A DNA stretch of 64,000 nt from Selaginella moellendorffii. Its lineage: Eukaryota > Streptophyta > Lycopodiopsida > Selaginellales > Selaginellaceae. The stretch spans positions 99,492 through 163,491 of the forward strand of contig NW_003314336.1 in assembly GCF_000143415.4 (NCBI RefSeq), read 5' to 3'. A model generated the notes under the pieces. The model was not told where the DNA came from. It saw only the letters and a list, made by a program, of their open reading frames with translations, and did no database searches. The translations under genes and the position numbers were made by a program. Numbering within the stretch: position 1 is the first letter of the stretch; every line of letters begins with the position of its first letter. Shown piece after piece: positions 43,831-54,962 of the stretch.

Positions 43831-43933
43831 TGTTAGGATCCTATCCCTTACACCCTAAACCAACTGGCTAAAGGGGTGATCACTTGATTGTAGGGCCCTT
43901 TCCTTATCCTATTATCTTGACTGGTGCCTAACA
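43831..43933 (-). repeat. Short 103-bp LTR-like sequence
   Basis: Starts TGTTAGGATCC and ends GGTGCCTAACA, the same kind of ends as the Gypsy A LTR, with a primer-site complement (GATACCAA) just before it. It may be the LTR of a related small element. Confidence 0.5.
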
Positions 43934-44119
43934 ATCCTCCCTCTAGTCAGGGAATGATCGTCCGTGAACATACTTAGGCCACCCTCTAGTCACCATGGTC
44001 CTTCTCTTAGGGTCTACCAAACCTTGGTTCTCCCTCTAGATTCACCATGTTGAATATTCCTTCAGAATATTCCTGCCCCACTCCTCAGCCACGAGAATCG
44101 AACTGGTCTCTGATACCAA

Positions 44120-44352
44120 TGTTATAATCCAGCGCAAAAAGACAAAGATCTAGTTGCCCTAGATTATGCTACGCCACCTTTTGAGGTTCCTCACCACCTA
44201 ACCACCCCCAAGCTACCTCAAAAACTCCACTGTGCCGCCGCTCCTCTGTGAGCCCTAGGGTAGGTTAAGTCCCTTACCCTAACATGCCTTAATATACCCT
44301 TGAGCCTCCCTTTGACTGACATTGACCATGTAGTCAAAGCTGGCGCCTAACA
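44120..44352 (-). repeat. Gypsy A-family LTR, minus orientation
   Basis: 233 bp with TGTTATAATCC start, preceded by CTCTGATACCAA (complement of the tRNA-Met primer site) at 44108-44119. It is therefore a 5' LTR of a minus-strand copy of which little else remains. Confidence 0.9.
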
Positions 44353-44647
44353 AACACTTTGAAGCAGCACCCACCACTCTGGTTCCACCGCGTCACAGCA
44401 CCACATTGAGCAAAGCCACTGCCAGATGAAGAATCCAGGAGGCTATGGTGGCACACAAGTTCCTGAGCAGCCCCAGCAACAAATGCAAGTACTCCAGGTA
44501 GAGAAGCGAGGGATGATTAAAATGGTGTCCAAGACCCTTGCAGAGTTGGGAGGATCATAGATCTGACTCTAGTGCAATCCAATTCTCAAAGTACTCTCAC
44601 AGCGCTGGAAGGAAAACAAGGATCTTAGGCAACAATTTGTCCACATA

Positions 44648-44871
44648 TGTTAGGCACCAGCTTTGACCACGTGGTCAACATCTGTCAAAGGGAGGCTCAA
44701 GGTATATTAAGGCATATTAGGGTAAGGGATTTAACCTACCCACAGTGGAGTCGTGGCATAGTGGAGCTTTTGAGGTAGCTCAGGGGTAGTTGGGTGGTGA
44801 GGAACCTCAAGAGGAGGCGTAGTATAGTCTAGGAAGACTAGATTTTTGTCTTTTTGCGCTGGATCATAAAA
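44648..44871 (+). repeat. Gypsy A-family 5' LTR, plus orientation
   Basis: About 224 bp, starting TGTTAGGCACC and ending ATAAAA in place of ATAACA. A primer site TTGGTATTAGAGG follows at once. Confidence 0.88.
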
Positions 44872-45775
44872 TTGGTATTAGAGGAGTTGGTTGCGATGGC
44901 TGACCAAGCTGAATGCTAGAATCCTATTGTCGATGGTGGTGCTGATGGAGTTGCGGAGATTTGGATCATTCAAGATGTTGTTCATGAACTACAAGCCCTT
45001 AATTGAAATCAGCAAGAGATGCAAGATAAGATGCATGGCATGATGGATACCATATGTGGGCGTGTTAAAGCACTCGAGCTTGGACATTGTAGCGCTCCAA
45101 GTAAGCCTTCTTTGGTAGATTGACTCAAGATTCCAACCTTTTCCAATGATGCTGGTGTAGACGAGTGTCTCACTTGGCTAGCCAATGTGAAGTTCTTGGC
45201 TGCTAGAGGCTTTAGTGGCTATTCCAATGGTTTTGCGTAATGCGGGTTTTCGATGGTGGAATTGGCTTGAGGAGTCTCATGTTATGGATAAGAAACCACC
45301 AGTGTCTACCATGGATGAGTTTGAGGCTGCTTTCCATTTACGTTTTGCCCCTCATTACGACGTGGAGAATGCTCGTACAAAACTTTGACATTTTCAGCAA
45401 GGGAAAATGACACTTGGGGACTATATTGAGAAGCTTACTCGCTTGATTAGCCATGTTCCAACAAAGGATCCAGATCAGAACAAGTCCTACTTCATTAATG
45501 GCCTACAGTGAGAGCATGTGGCAACACTTGCGTCATTCTCAACCTACAAAGAGTTTGCAGGAGCTCTTTGATGCGGCTCATCGACTTGACAATGACAAGC
45601 ACAAGTCTCCCATGCGGTCGTAGAGTCCTTTTGTCAAGAATCATTGTGATGATCACCATGGACACAAGGATGGGAACAAGCATCACAAGTTGAAGTCAGT
45701 GGTGACTACTTCGGATGCAAAGGGGTCCAAGAAGCAGAAGTTCTTTATGAAGAATTATAGATAGGGTGTCATAAT
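44872..45775 (+). pseudogene. Gypsy A-family gag fragment (copy 1)
   Basis: Plus-strand relative of the Gypsy A gag, from its start ([11 protein letters not shown] then a stop) to the zinc knuckle (GCHNCGE). It has many stops and a deletion near 45200. It breaks off at 45775 where an unrelated Gypsy integrase in the opposite sense begins. Confidence 0.85.
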
Positions 45776-46414
45776 TGCGGCGAAGAGACGGTAAATAACC
45801 ATCCCAATCCGAATGTTGAAAGTTCACATACTTCGCGATCATCCCTTTGAACATCTGAATGAGCGGTTCCACCAAATCATCTGATTGTGGATGATAAGCA
45901 CTCATAAAAGTGTGGCATATCCCCAACTGAGATGTCAAAACATGAAATGCCTCAGCCATAAATGTGGAACCATTATCCGAAAGAATCTGCTCTGGACAAG
46001 AATCCTGGAACACCACTCGATTGAGGAGGAAGTATCTAACAACAATTACAGAGGCATTAGCAAGGGCACCAACTTCCACCCAATGAGTCAAGTAGTCAGA
46101 AGAAATAATAACATACTCATTACTAGTAGTCGATCGTGGAAAAGGTCCCATAAGATCAAACACCACCAACTCAAACAGATGGGAAACTGCAATTGACTCC
46201 AACCGTCCTTCCGCAGTATGAGGGGGAATATTACGAGCTTGGCACCAAATGCAACTATGCACATACCGGATAATATCACGTCGCATCTCCGGCTAATAGA
46301 AATACCTGCGCAGCTTCTCAGCCATATGACGATATCCCATATGCCCACCTAGAATAAGAGAATCATGGTAGGCATGGAGAAACCACAGAATAAAGACAAA
46401 AGGCACCACTAGCC
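45776..46414 (-). pseudogene. Integrase fragment of another Gypsy family
   Basis: Minus-strand frame of about 165 codons: zinc-finger end CIWCQARN, core start FDLMGPFPRS with Asp, LSDNGSTFMAEAF with the second Asp, and YHPQSDDLVEP, where the catalytic Glu region reads D/E. It is wedged between two partial copies of the Gypsy A family and has no visible LTR. Confidence 0.8.
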
Positions 46415-49400
46415 ATACTTTTTCTGGTGATGGTGGTGTGGACGAATGTCTCGTTTGGCTAACCAATGTGAAGAAGTTCTTGGCTGCTAGAGGAACTCCA
46501 GATGCAGAGGCTTTAGTGGCTATTCCGATGGTTTTGAGTGATGCAGGTCTTCGATGGTGGAATTGGCTTGAGGAGTCCCGTGTTGTGGATAAGAAACCAC
46601 CAATGTCTACCATAGATGAGTTTGAGGTTGCTTTCCGTTTATATTTTGCCCCTCATTATGACATGGAGAATGCTTGTACAGAACTTCAACATTTCCAGCA
46701 AGGGAAAATGACGCTCGGGGACTATATTGAGAAGCTTACTCGCTTGATTAGTCGTGTTCCAATGAAGGATCCAGATCAGAACAAGTCCTACTTCATTGAT
46801 GGCCTACATAGTGAGAGCATGCGGCAACACTTGCATCATTCTCAACCTACAAAGAGTTTGGAGGAGCTCTTTGATGCAGCTTGTCGACTTGACAATGACA
46901 AGCACAAGTCTCGCAAGCGTTCGTAGAGTCCTTCTGTTGAGAATTATCGTGATGATCACTGTGAACACAAGGATGGGAACAAGCATCATAAGTTGAAGTC
47001 GATGGTGACAACTTCAGATGCAAAGGGGTCCAAGAAGCAGAAGTTCTTTGTGAAAAATTATAGATAGTTATCATCATTGCGGTGAACTTGGACACTACAA
47101 GGCTGATTGTCTGCAGTTGAAGAACAAGCAGTAGGACAAGAAGAATGGCCAATCTTCTTCTCACGGTAAGTCAGATACTAAAAAGTTGCAAACTTTGCAG
47201 CGTGAGGATGACGAGAATGACCATTCCGGTCAGAGGAAGCGACTTTCGATCATTGCTTATCAGCTCACCTATGTGTGGAACAAGATGGAGCTCGAGGATA
47301 CACATGAATCAACTTTAATGCGCATGTTCTGTAGCGATCCAGTGTGGATTTTACTGGATAGTGGGAGCGATGACAACTTTGTTTCGGTAAAGTTTGTTGC
47401 GGAGCATGGCCTAGTCACACGCAGAGTTCTTCCATACACAGTGGAAGGTGCAGCTACCTCTGCTCAGCATTTCAATGCTTGTGTCGAGGGGCTGGAAGTG
47501 TTAGTTGGCAAAACCACACTTGTGGAGACTTTTTATCTCGCGGATATCCATCGTGTGGATCTCATTCTTGGGATGCCATAGTTGGTGAAGGTGGATCCCG
47601 AGATAAAGTAGAGTATTAAGCGTATCTCGCTGGAGTATGGTGGCGTTAAAGATGTGTGGTTTGGCAAGGGTGTTCAACCACCAGTTGTTATGCTCTCTGC
47701 TACATCTTTGAAGCGGGCTTGTCGTAATGGAAAAGCACTTTCGAGTTACTTACTGTTTGTTCGTGACTTGGGGGACCAAGGCACATGTGGGGGAGAAGCA
47801 GCAGTATGGGATGTACTTAACGAGTTTTCTGATGTTTTTCCACATGAACTTCCTCATGGGTTGCCTCCATTATGAGGTGTGGAGCATGGGATTACATTGG
47901 AGCCGGGGACACGGCCAATTTACCGGTTTCCATTTCGGTTGAGTTATGCGGAGGAGCAAGAAGTTCAACGACAAGTCAAGGAGTTACTTGAGTTTGGATT
48001 TATTCAACCAAGTAAGTCTCCATTTAGTGCTCCGGTCTTGCTTGTGAAGAAGAAGGACGGTTCAATCCGGATGTGTATTGACTACCGCGCTTTAAACAAA
48101 AAGACAGTGAAGGATAAGATGCCGATGCCACGTGTGGATGATATCCTGGACAAGCTTGGTGAAGCACGAGTGTTTACCAAGATTGATCTGAGGAGTGGAT
48201 ATCATCAGATTGCAATGGATGATGCATCTATCTCCAAAACAGCATTTAACACAAACTTTGGACATTTTGAGTTTACAGTTATGCTGTTTGGTTTGACAAA
48301 TGCACTGGCCACATTTACTCGGTTAATGGTTTACTCGGAGGTGTTTGGGCGTTATCTTCATGAGTTTGTAGAGATTTTCTTGGACAATATTCTTGTTTTT
48401 AGCAAGAATATGGAGGAGCATAGGGTGCATTTGCACAAGGTTCTTTTGTTACTTCGAGACAACAAACTTTATGCGAAGAAGAGCTAATGTGAATTTGCAA
48501 AGTCGAAGGTAGAATATTTAGGCCATATTGTGACATCTAAAGGTGTCAAGACGGATCCAAAGAAGGTGGCTGTGGTGGAAAACTAGCCTACACTGACTAC
48601 AGTGGCCGAGTTGTGCAGTTTTCTTGGTTTGGCTAGTTACTATCGACGTTTCCAGCATAAGTTTGCCAAGGTGGCTATTCCTTTGACGCGGTTGTTACAC
48701 AAGAATGTGCCATTCGAGTGGAAGAAGCCACAAGAGGAGAGTTTTGTGGCGCTGAAATGATTGTTGAGTGAGACTCTAGTACTTCACACTGCTGATCCAT
48801 TGAAACCTTACGAGGTGACATGCAATGCGAGTGGTTATGCACTGGGAGGAGTTCTCATGCAAGAGGGACACCCTATTGCATATGAGAATCGAACTTTGAA
48901 TTCCGCAGAGCAACGTTATTCCACATATGAGCAAAAGTTACTCTCTATTGTTTATGCTTTGCGGATGTGGCGGCACTATCTTTATGGTGCAGTGTTCGTG
49001 GTGTTGACAGCTCACAAACCACTTGTGTATCTTTTCACACATAAGGAGTTGAACACTAGGCAAGCTCGTTGGATGGTTAAACTCATGGAGTTTGGGGAGT
49101 TTCCTATTGAGCATTATCTAGGAAAATAAAATGTGATGGCAGATGCTTTATCTCGTGTTTGTCATGTGACGACGTTACAAACACGATTTTGTCATCATTT
49201 GAGTAAGGTGGTCAGCGAGTTTGGGCAGTTGGTTGAGCATACTCTAGCTTAGGATGCTGAGGTGGCCTCTTTGTGAGACCAGGTGGAAGCTCCTTTCTCA
49301 TTGGTGGATGGGATTGTCTACTACAATGGCCATGTATATTTGCCACAGGTGGATGCGTTAATTACTCAAGTTTTATTCCATTATCATGATCATCTAGAAG

Positions 49401-50566
49401 CCAATCATTTTGGGGGGAAAAAGACGTATGAGTTGATTAAGCGCAACTTTTATTGGAGGAATATGAAGGCTGATATCCTCAAGTATTGTAAATCATGCGA
49501 GCTTTGTCAGCGAGTTAAGGTGCCACAGGAGAAGCCGGGGGGACTTTTGCAACCTTTACCTATTCTCAGAGCCGTTGGTGTAGTATCTCTATGGACTTCA
49601 TCACTTGTTTGCCATGAGCACAAAGACACAAGGAGCAAGTATGGGTCATAGTGGATCAGTTGACGAAGTATGTGCGGTTGTTGGCTCTTCAGAAGACTGT
49701 CACTACCTCAGACTTGGCTGCGGTTTACTTGGAGAAGGTTTTTCCTAATTTTGGTTCGCTAGAGGACATCATTAGTGATCAAGATTCAAAGTTCACCGGT
49801 GGATTTTGAAAAAGCTTTGCAAAGGCTACACAAGTGACTTTGAAACTCTTAAGTGGAGATCATCCTCAGATGGATGGGCAAACCGAGCATGTGAATCAGG
49901 TGGTGGAGGATATTCTACGTTGTAGCATTGGTCAAAGGCAAGGACAATGGGATTTATATCTTCCGTTGGTGCAATTTGCTTACAACAATAACCAACATAG
50001 TGGAACCAAGCTAAGTCCTTACTTTGCCATGTTTGGAAGGCATCCTTGAACAGCAATGGAGTTGGGATTGCATTTGAGTAAGGACATTCAAGATAAGTTT
50101 GATTCCGAGGTGACTGATCTGGCCACAAAACTTGATGAGATTCTGGTGGTGAATTTGCAAGCAGCTCAGGATAGAGCAGAGAAGTTTGCCAATAAGCATC
50201 GCCAATTCCGGGAATATAAGGTGGGTGATCTCGTCTTTGTGCACGTGATCTTTTCATCAAGTGAGCGACAGAACACCTTGGTGCCTTTACGGACAGGGAA
50301 GAGTGATAAACTTTCCTATCGATATGCTGGTCCATATGAAGTGCTGGAGCGCATTGGTAAAGCATTTTATAGGGTGCAGCTGCCAGCTGGGGTGAAAATT
50401 CATCTGGTATTTTATGTCAGCTAGTTGAAAGGTGTACTATCTCGGAGTGACAGGCCCAATGCCTCCTTGATGTATATGGACCAGGAGCTTGAGCAGGGTT
50501 CCCCAGAAAGGGTGATCACCGGTACAACTCATCCTTGGGACAAGGACTTTGTTGAGGGGGAAGAAT
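46415..50566 (+). pseudogene. Gypsy A-family gag-pol (copy 2), decayed
   Basis: Plus-strand sequence parallel to Gypsy A from [11 protein letters not shown] to the end of the integrase: gag 46438-46926, protease DSGSDDNF (about 47356), reverse transcriptase 47879-48487 with FLDNILVFS (second catalytic Asp of DD replaced by Asn), RNase H 48761-49129 and integrase 49283-50424. It contains the 200-bp protease-to-reverse-transcriptase link missing from Gypsy A. Thirteen of its premature stops can be aligned with Gypsy A; eleven are C:G to T:A changes. Confidence 0.9.
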
Positions 50567-50799
50567 TGTTAGGTGGCAACTTTGACTACATGGTCAATGT
50601 TGGTTAAAGGGAGGCTCAAGGGTATATTAAGGCATGTTAGGGTAAGGGACTTAACCTACCCTAGGGCTCACAAAGGAGCGGCGGCACAATGGAGCTTTTA
50701 AGGTAGCTCGGGGGTGGTTGGGTGGTGAGGAACCTCAAAAGGTGGCATAGCATAGTCTAGGGCAACTAGATCTTTGTCTTTTTGCACCGGATCATAACA
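50567..50799 (+). repeat. Gypsy A-family 3' LTR
   Basis: 233 bp, TGTTAGGTGGC to ATCATAACA, preceded by the purine tract GAGGGGGAAGAA. No matching TSD with 44643-44647 was found, so this LTR and the one at 44648 may come from different insertions. Confidence 0.92.
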
Positions 50800-51821
50800 G
50801 TGTTAAAGCCTCCAACTCCAAGTTAAACCACTTGCTGCCCTTGGGTTTGACAAATGTCCTCTTGATTTTTATCTCCGAGGCCTATAAGCCTGAGTCTGGG
50901 CCCTCCACCTTCTTGACACTGCCTCCAACAGCTACACCGACCTCTGCTTCAGCTATAATTTTGCCACGCTATATGGCCCTAGCTTACCAGCCTCTTACTG
51001 TTGTACGATTGCTGGGCAACATGGAGAGTGATGGGGGTGCAAGTGCTGTGGGAAGCTTGCAATCAGAACCACTTTGAGGGAAAACAAGTGAGGATCTCAG
51101 CAATCATTGCAGTGTGGTAGCGACTAACATTGGAGGTGATTTGTTTGCACTACTCCATTCAAGAGGGCACAGGAAAACCGGAGACCACGTGTAAAGCCTA
51201 AAGTGAGTAGGAGCATTGCCTCGTGTAGTAGAATCACCACAGATGGGCAGCCTTGGTAACTCACCCATCCTCCCAACCATGTACATAGCACTAACAGTTG
51301 TCATGCACTCGCGTCTTTGTGGTAGAGACACCCATGAGACACTCCCATAAACACTTGATACTGAAGGGATGGAATAAAGATAAGTATAGCACTGAGATGG
51401 GTCTATCCCACCTCAGCTGAAATGCAGCCTCCTACTTGTGAGGCAAGCCTTTGGCAAAATACGTCTGCTCAGTACGTTCAGGATCCTCCCAGGGCTCGGC
51501 TTGCATTAGCTTGACCCCAGGCATATGATATCTTCCTGTATAGGGAGGATAGTCCGTCAAGCTCCTCGGACTGGCCACGTGTCACTTGGTGACACATGGA
51601 TGCCCATGAGGTACTGCAACTTCCCCATGGTTCAGCTACTCCCCAGTGGTTGCCCACTTAGCCTTGCTTCATGTTGGGTCGGGTTGGTTGTTTCACAAAC
51701 ACTGGAAGAAGGATCTAGAAAATCACTAAAACTGGAAGGAATTTATTAATCAATATTTTTATGGTGGAATGACTCTCTCACCACAGAATCATTTGAATAG
51801 CACCACTATATAGTGTTTGTT
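50800..51821. other. Mixed repeat remnants
   Basis: 51021-51160 resembles the LINE 3' coding end at 34500-34640 (GGGAAGCTTG, ACCACTT and CAGCAATCAT landmarks), so it is a second LINE copy fragment on the plus strand. I recognise nothing in the rest. Confidence 0.5.
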
Positions 51822-52698
51822 TCACTTAAACTTATATGGTTTGTGAACATAATGATAGAGTTCCCAGTGGTAGTCCTCAGACGCATCTGATTTTTTTGGC
51901 GGAAGGGCTGAAATTGGCCGGGCTGCTTCAATGGCAACAACGGGCATCTTGGGCGGCTCCGGCGGAGCAGTACAGGGCCTTGGAGGACTACGCACCAGGA
52001 ATGGCTGAGGCTTAGCTGGTATATTCATCTGTTGCTCCTTCTGCCAGTTGATAACATTTAGATTTCTTGTGCCTGACATTTTGCTCTGGATCCTCAGCCT
52101 CCTCAATCCTGCTCTCCACCTGCGCATGAGGCGAATGAAAATTAAGATACCGTCGAGATGCTTTTCAAACTCGCACGTTGCCATTTCTTCCAAGTATTTG
52201 AGCTTTTGGCCTTCGTAACCATCATCATATTCCATGCTAATAAAGTTGTAAGGCGCCCCTCCCTTGTTCGGATGCTTTTCCTTGATCCTTAAAAAATAAT
52301 CGCTCCTCAGCTTTGTCTCCCATTGCTTCTCTCTTTCCTCGTATACTTTTTCATCTCTGTACGCTTGATGAGCTCCACGAAAAACCCTTTGTTTCTGAAG
52401 GAAAATTTCTGAAGGAAAATTTCCGAACCTTCCAATCCTTTATTACCTCTTGCTTCACTTTTCTCGCGTTATGTTCAGCTCGAAGCAATGAGTCAAAGTC
52501 TCTGTCCAACCTGCACTCATCCGGAGCATAATGAGTGCATTCTCGAGGCGGTTCCACAAGCTCCTTCGTTCTATACACGGTATGGCGCACAAATCCAAAC
52601 GTTCTACTGGCCAGCCTCCGTTTCTCCAGAATGTCAAGGTCTTTTGCATTCATATGCTTGCCGCTGTCCGAAGTGACAATTGCAGCCATTTTCAACAA
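51822..52698 (-). CDS. Unrecognised host gene, multi-exon
   Basis: The minus-strand gene starts MLKMAAIVTSDSG or at the second Met. The protein is basic and helical: LDILEKRRLASRTFGFVRH, DECRLDRDFDSLLRAEHNARKVKQEV, then YRDEKVYEEREKQWETKL, GGAPYNFISMEYDDGYEGQ. The C-terminus is proline-rich and ends YHYVHKPYKFK. Two frames must be joined; a 34-bp GT-AG stretch at 52395-52428 would join them, and another intron is likely near 52100-52140. The style (short, charged, conserved GGxPYN block) recalls ciliary or flagellar proteins, which plants with swimming sperm keep, but I cannot name it. It is divergent to the gene at 52996 with about 300 bp between, probably a shared promoter. Confidence 0.6.
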
Positions 52699-52995
52699 AG
52701 CTTATAAAGAAAAGACGCTTTTCCTCGCTTCCCGAAATTGAAGGAAGAGATAGCTGACGGAAACTTCCATATTGGACGGCGCGCCATGGATGAAACGGTT
52801 TTGCTGCCACGCAACCTAATCTCCAGATGATTTCCCTCGGCGCCTCCATATCAACAGCTTAAAACCATCTTACGGGTCAACCTTACCGTGGCTAGAAATC
52901 TCAATCCAAAAAGTAGGACATTATTACAAGCTGCCACGTATTACATTTTTATTGGCTAGTCAGATAGGATTTCCTGGAGCTACCAAGGGTTTGCT
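52699..52995. promoter_or_regulatory. Divergent intergenic region, probable shared promoter
   Basis: 297 bp lie between two divergent starts. There is no clear TATA box that I would defend. Confidence 0.35.
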
Positions 52996-54962
52996 ATGGG
53001 GCCCAGTGCTGCACTGATATTATTGGGATTTCTCACAGCGATCCAAGTCGCGATGTCAAGAATTGATGGATACAGTCTTAAGGACGCCCAGGCACTCGTT
53101 GCATTTAGAGCCACAGTCTGGTATGATCCACTTAATATTTTCGCCAGCTGGCATGTCACCGGCGTAGTAGGCGAGCATGCCTGTAACTTCAAGGGCGTTG
53201 AATGCGATAGAAACCTCTACAGAATCAAGTACGTGGATATTTCGGGGTGCCAGCTGCGAGGAATTGTGCCTGCAGTTCTTGGCAACATAACACTCGCTTG
53301 GGGATTCAACCTTAGTAACAATGAGTTTATGGGGCCTATTCCCAGAGGCTTTGGCAGAATGCCAAATCTCAAGTATCTTGATCTCAGCAACAACTTGCTT
53401 ACTGGTAAAGAGCATTTGCAACACGCTGATCTAACGATTTCCTGGCAGGAGGCATGCCTCCCGATGTTGGTAGGCTGCGTTACGTAAGGTATTACAGCCT
53501 CGCAAATAACCTCCTCAGTGGCTCGCTCGGCTGGCTCAACATAACCTGGTTAAATCACCTCGACCTTTCGGGCAACAGTTTTAGGGGATCCATTCCGGTT
53601 ACCTACGGTGCGTTGCTGAACAACATTAGTTATTTAAACTTGGCAGAAAACAAGCTCGTCAGTCGGATACCCGAAAACATTGGATACTTACCAAACCTTC
53701 GCTGGCTCGACCTTTCAGACAATAAACTGACCGGCAACATTCCTTACTCCCTCACCATAGCAACACAAATCAAGAAGCTAAGGCTCATGAACAACTCACT
53801 TTCTGGTAAAGTCCCAGACACGCAAACCATGCGATTGTTTGCCATGACAGCGTTTTTCCCCGGGAATGATGGACTTTGTGGATCAGTACTGGGTAAAGAG
53901 TGTAGTCCTTCGGGCTTGTGGAAGAAAATTGTGATGGGTATCTTTCTTCCAGCTCTCATACTTTCGGTGCTTACAGGAATCTTGCACGTCGTGAAACCTC
54001 CGGACGAGTATTCGCTGCGAACCATCAGGAGGATCACTGATAATTTCAACAACAACAAGATTCTCAGTGTGGGAGGCTTGTGGACAATTTACAAGGGAGT
54101 CTTTTTCAATGGTAAGACAGTGGCTGTTAAGAGGGTCCGTCCAGAGTATTATAACGGCGAGGGGAAACTTTTTGAAGAGGAACGCAAGTTCCTCAAGGCC
54201 ATGAGTCATCCCAACGTTGTTAAGTACCTTGGAGCGTGCTCTACCCCGAAGCTCAAGGTTTTGGTATACGAGCATATGTCCAATGGAAGCTTGGAGATGC
54301 ACCTACACAAGGAAAGAGCAGGCATTTCCAGCTTGTCATGGAGTTCGAGAATGGATATTGCTGCTGGAGTAGCTCAGGGATTAGCGTACTTGCATGGGGA
54401 GTGGAAAGAACCTCAAATGCATTGCGATCTCAATGGCAGCAGTGTTTTGCTCGATGACAAGTTCAACGCACGCATTGCTGATATCCGCTCAAAGAACGCC
54501 AGCAAACATTTCACTAGCCTAGAGACCAACATTGGAAGGTCAACCGGATATCATCCTCCGGGTGAAAAATGTGATTTCTTTTTTATGACTTGTTTCTCAC
54601 TTATAATTTTGGCCTTGCATTTCAAGGGTGGAGCAGAGTATTCGATAACAAATGAGCCTACCCCGGAAGGCGAAGTTTTCAGCTTTGGAACTTTGCTTAT
54701 GGAGCTCTTGACAGGAACAGAAGCGGCTGGTCCAGTGAAAAATGGTGTGAAAGGAGGGCTTCAAGGAATCATGGACAGAGCATTTCCCGATAATATCCAG
54801 TCTGTGCTCGACCCAGCTATACTAAATGGCGCGTCCCATGATCAAATTGTCCTGTGTACTAAAATTGCATTAGATTGCACAAGGACAAATCCCCAAGAAC
54901 GACCCAAGATGGAGCATATTCTTGGCATGTTTGAGCGAGCATATTCTACCGGCCCAGCGTAA
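52996..54962 (+). CDS. LRR receptor-like protein with degenerate kinase domain
   Basis: A signal peptide (MGPSAALILLGFLTAIQVAMS) is followed by an LRR N-terminal cap (DAQALVAFRATVWYDP, C...FKGVECD), then about six leucine-rich repeats (YLDLSNNLLTG, HLDLSGNSFRGSIP, WLDLSDNKLTGNIP). A capping CG pair, a membrane segment (IVMGIFLPALILSVLTGIL) and a kinase domain follow. The kinase has VAVKRV (Lys), HCDLNGSSVLL (catalytic Asp kept in an HCD form) but IADIRS where DFG is expected, so phosphate transfer is unlikely. Introns of 44 bp (53405-53448) and 75 bp (54562-54636) restore TGGMPP and GYHPPEYS. It would act at the plasma membrane as a receptor or co-receptor. Confidence 0.82.
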
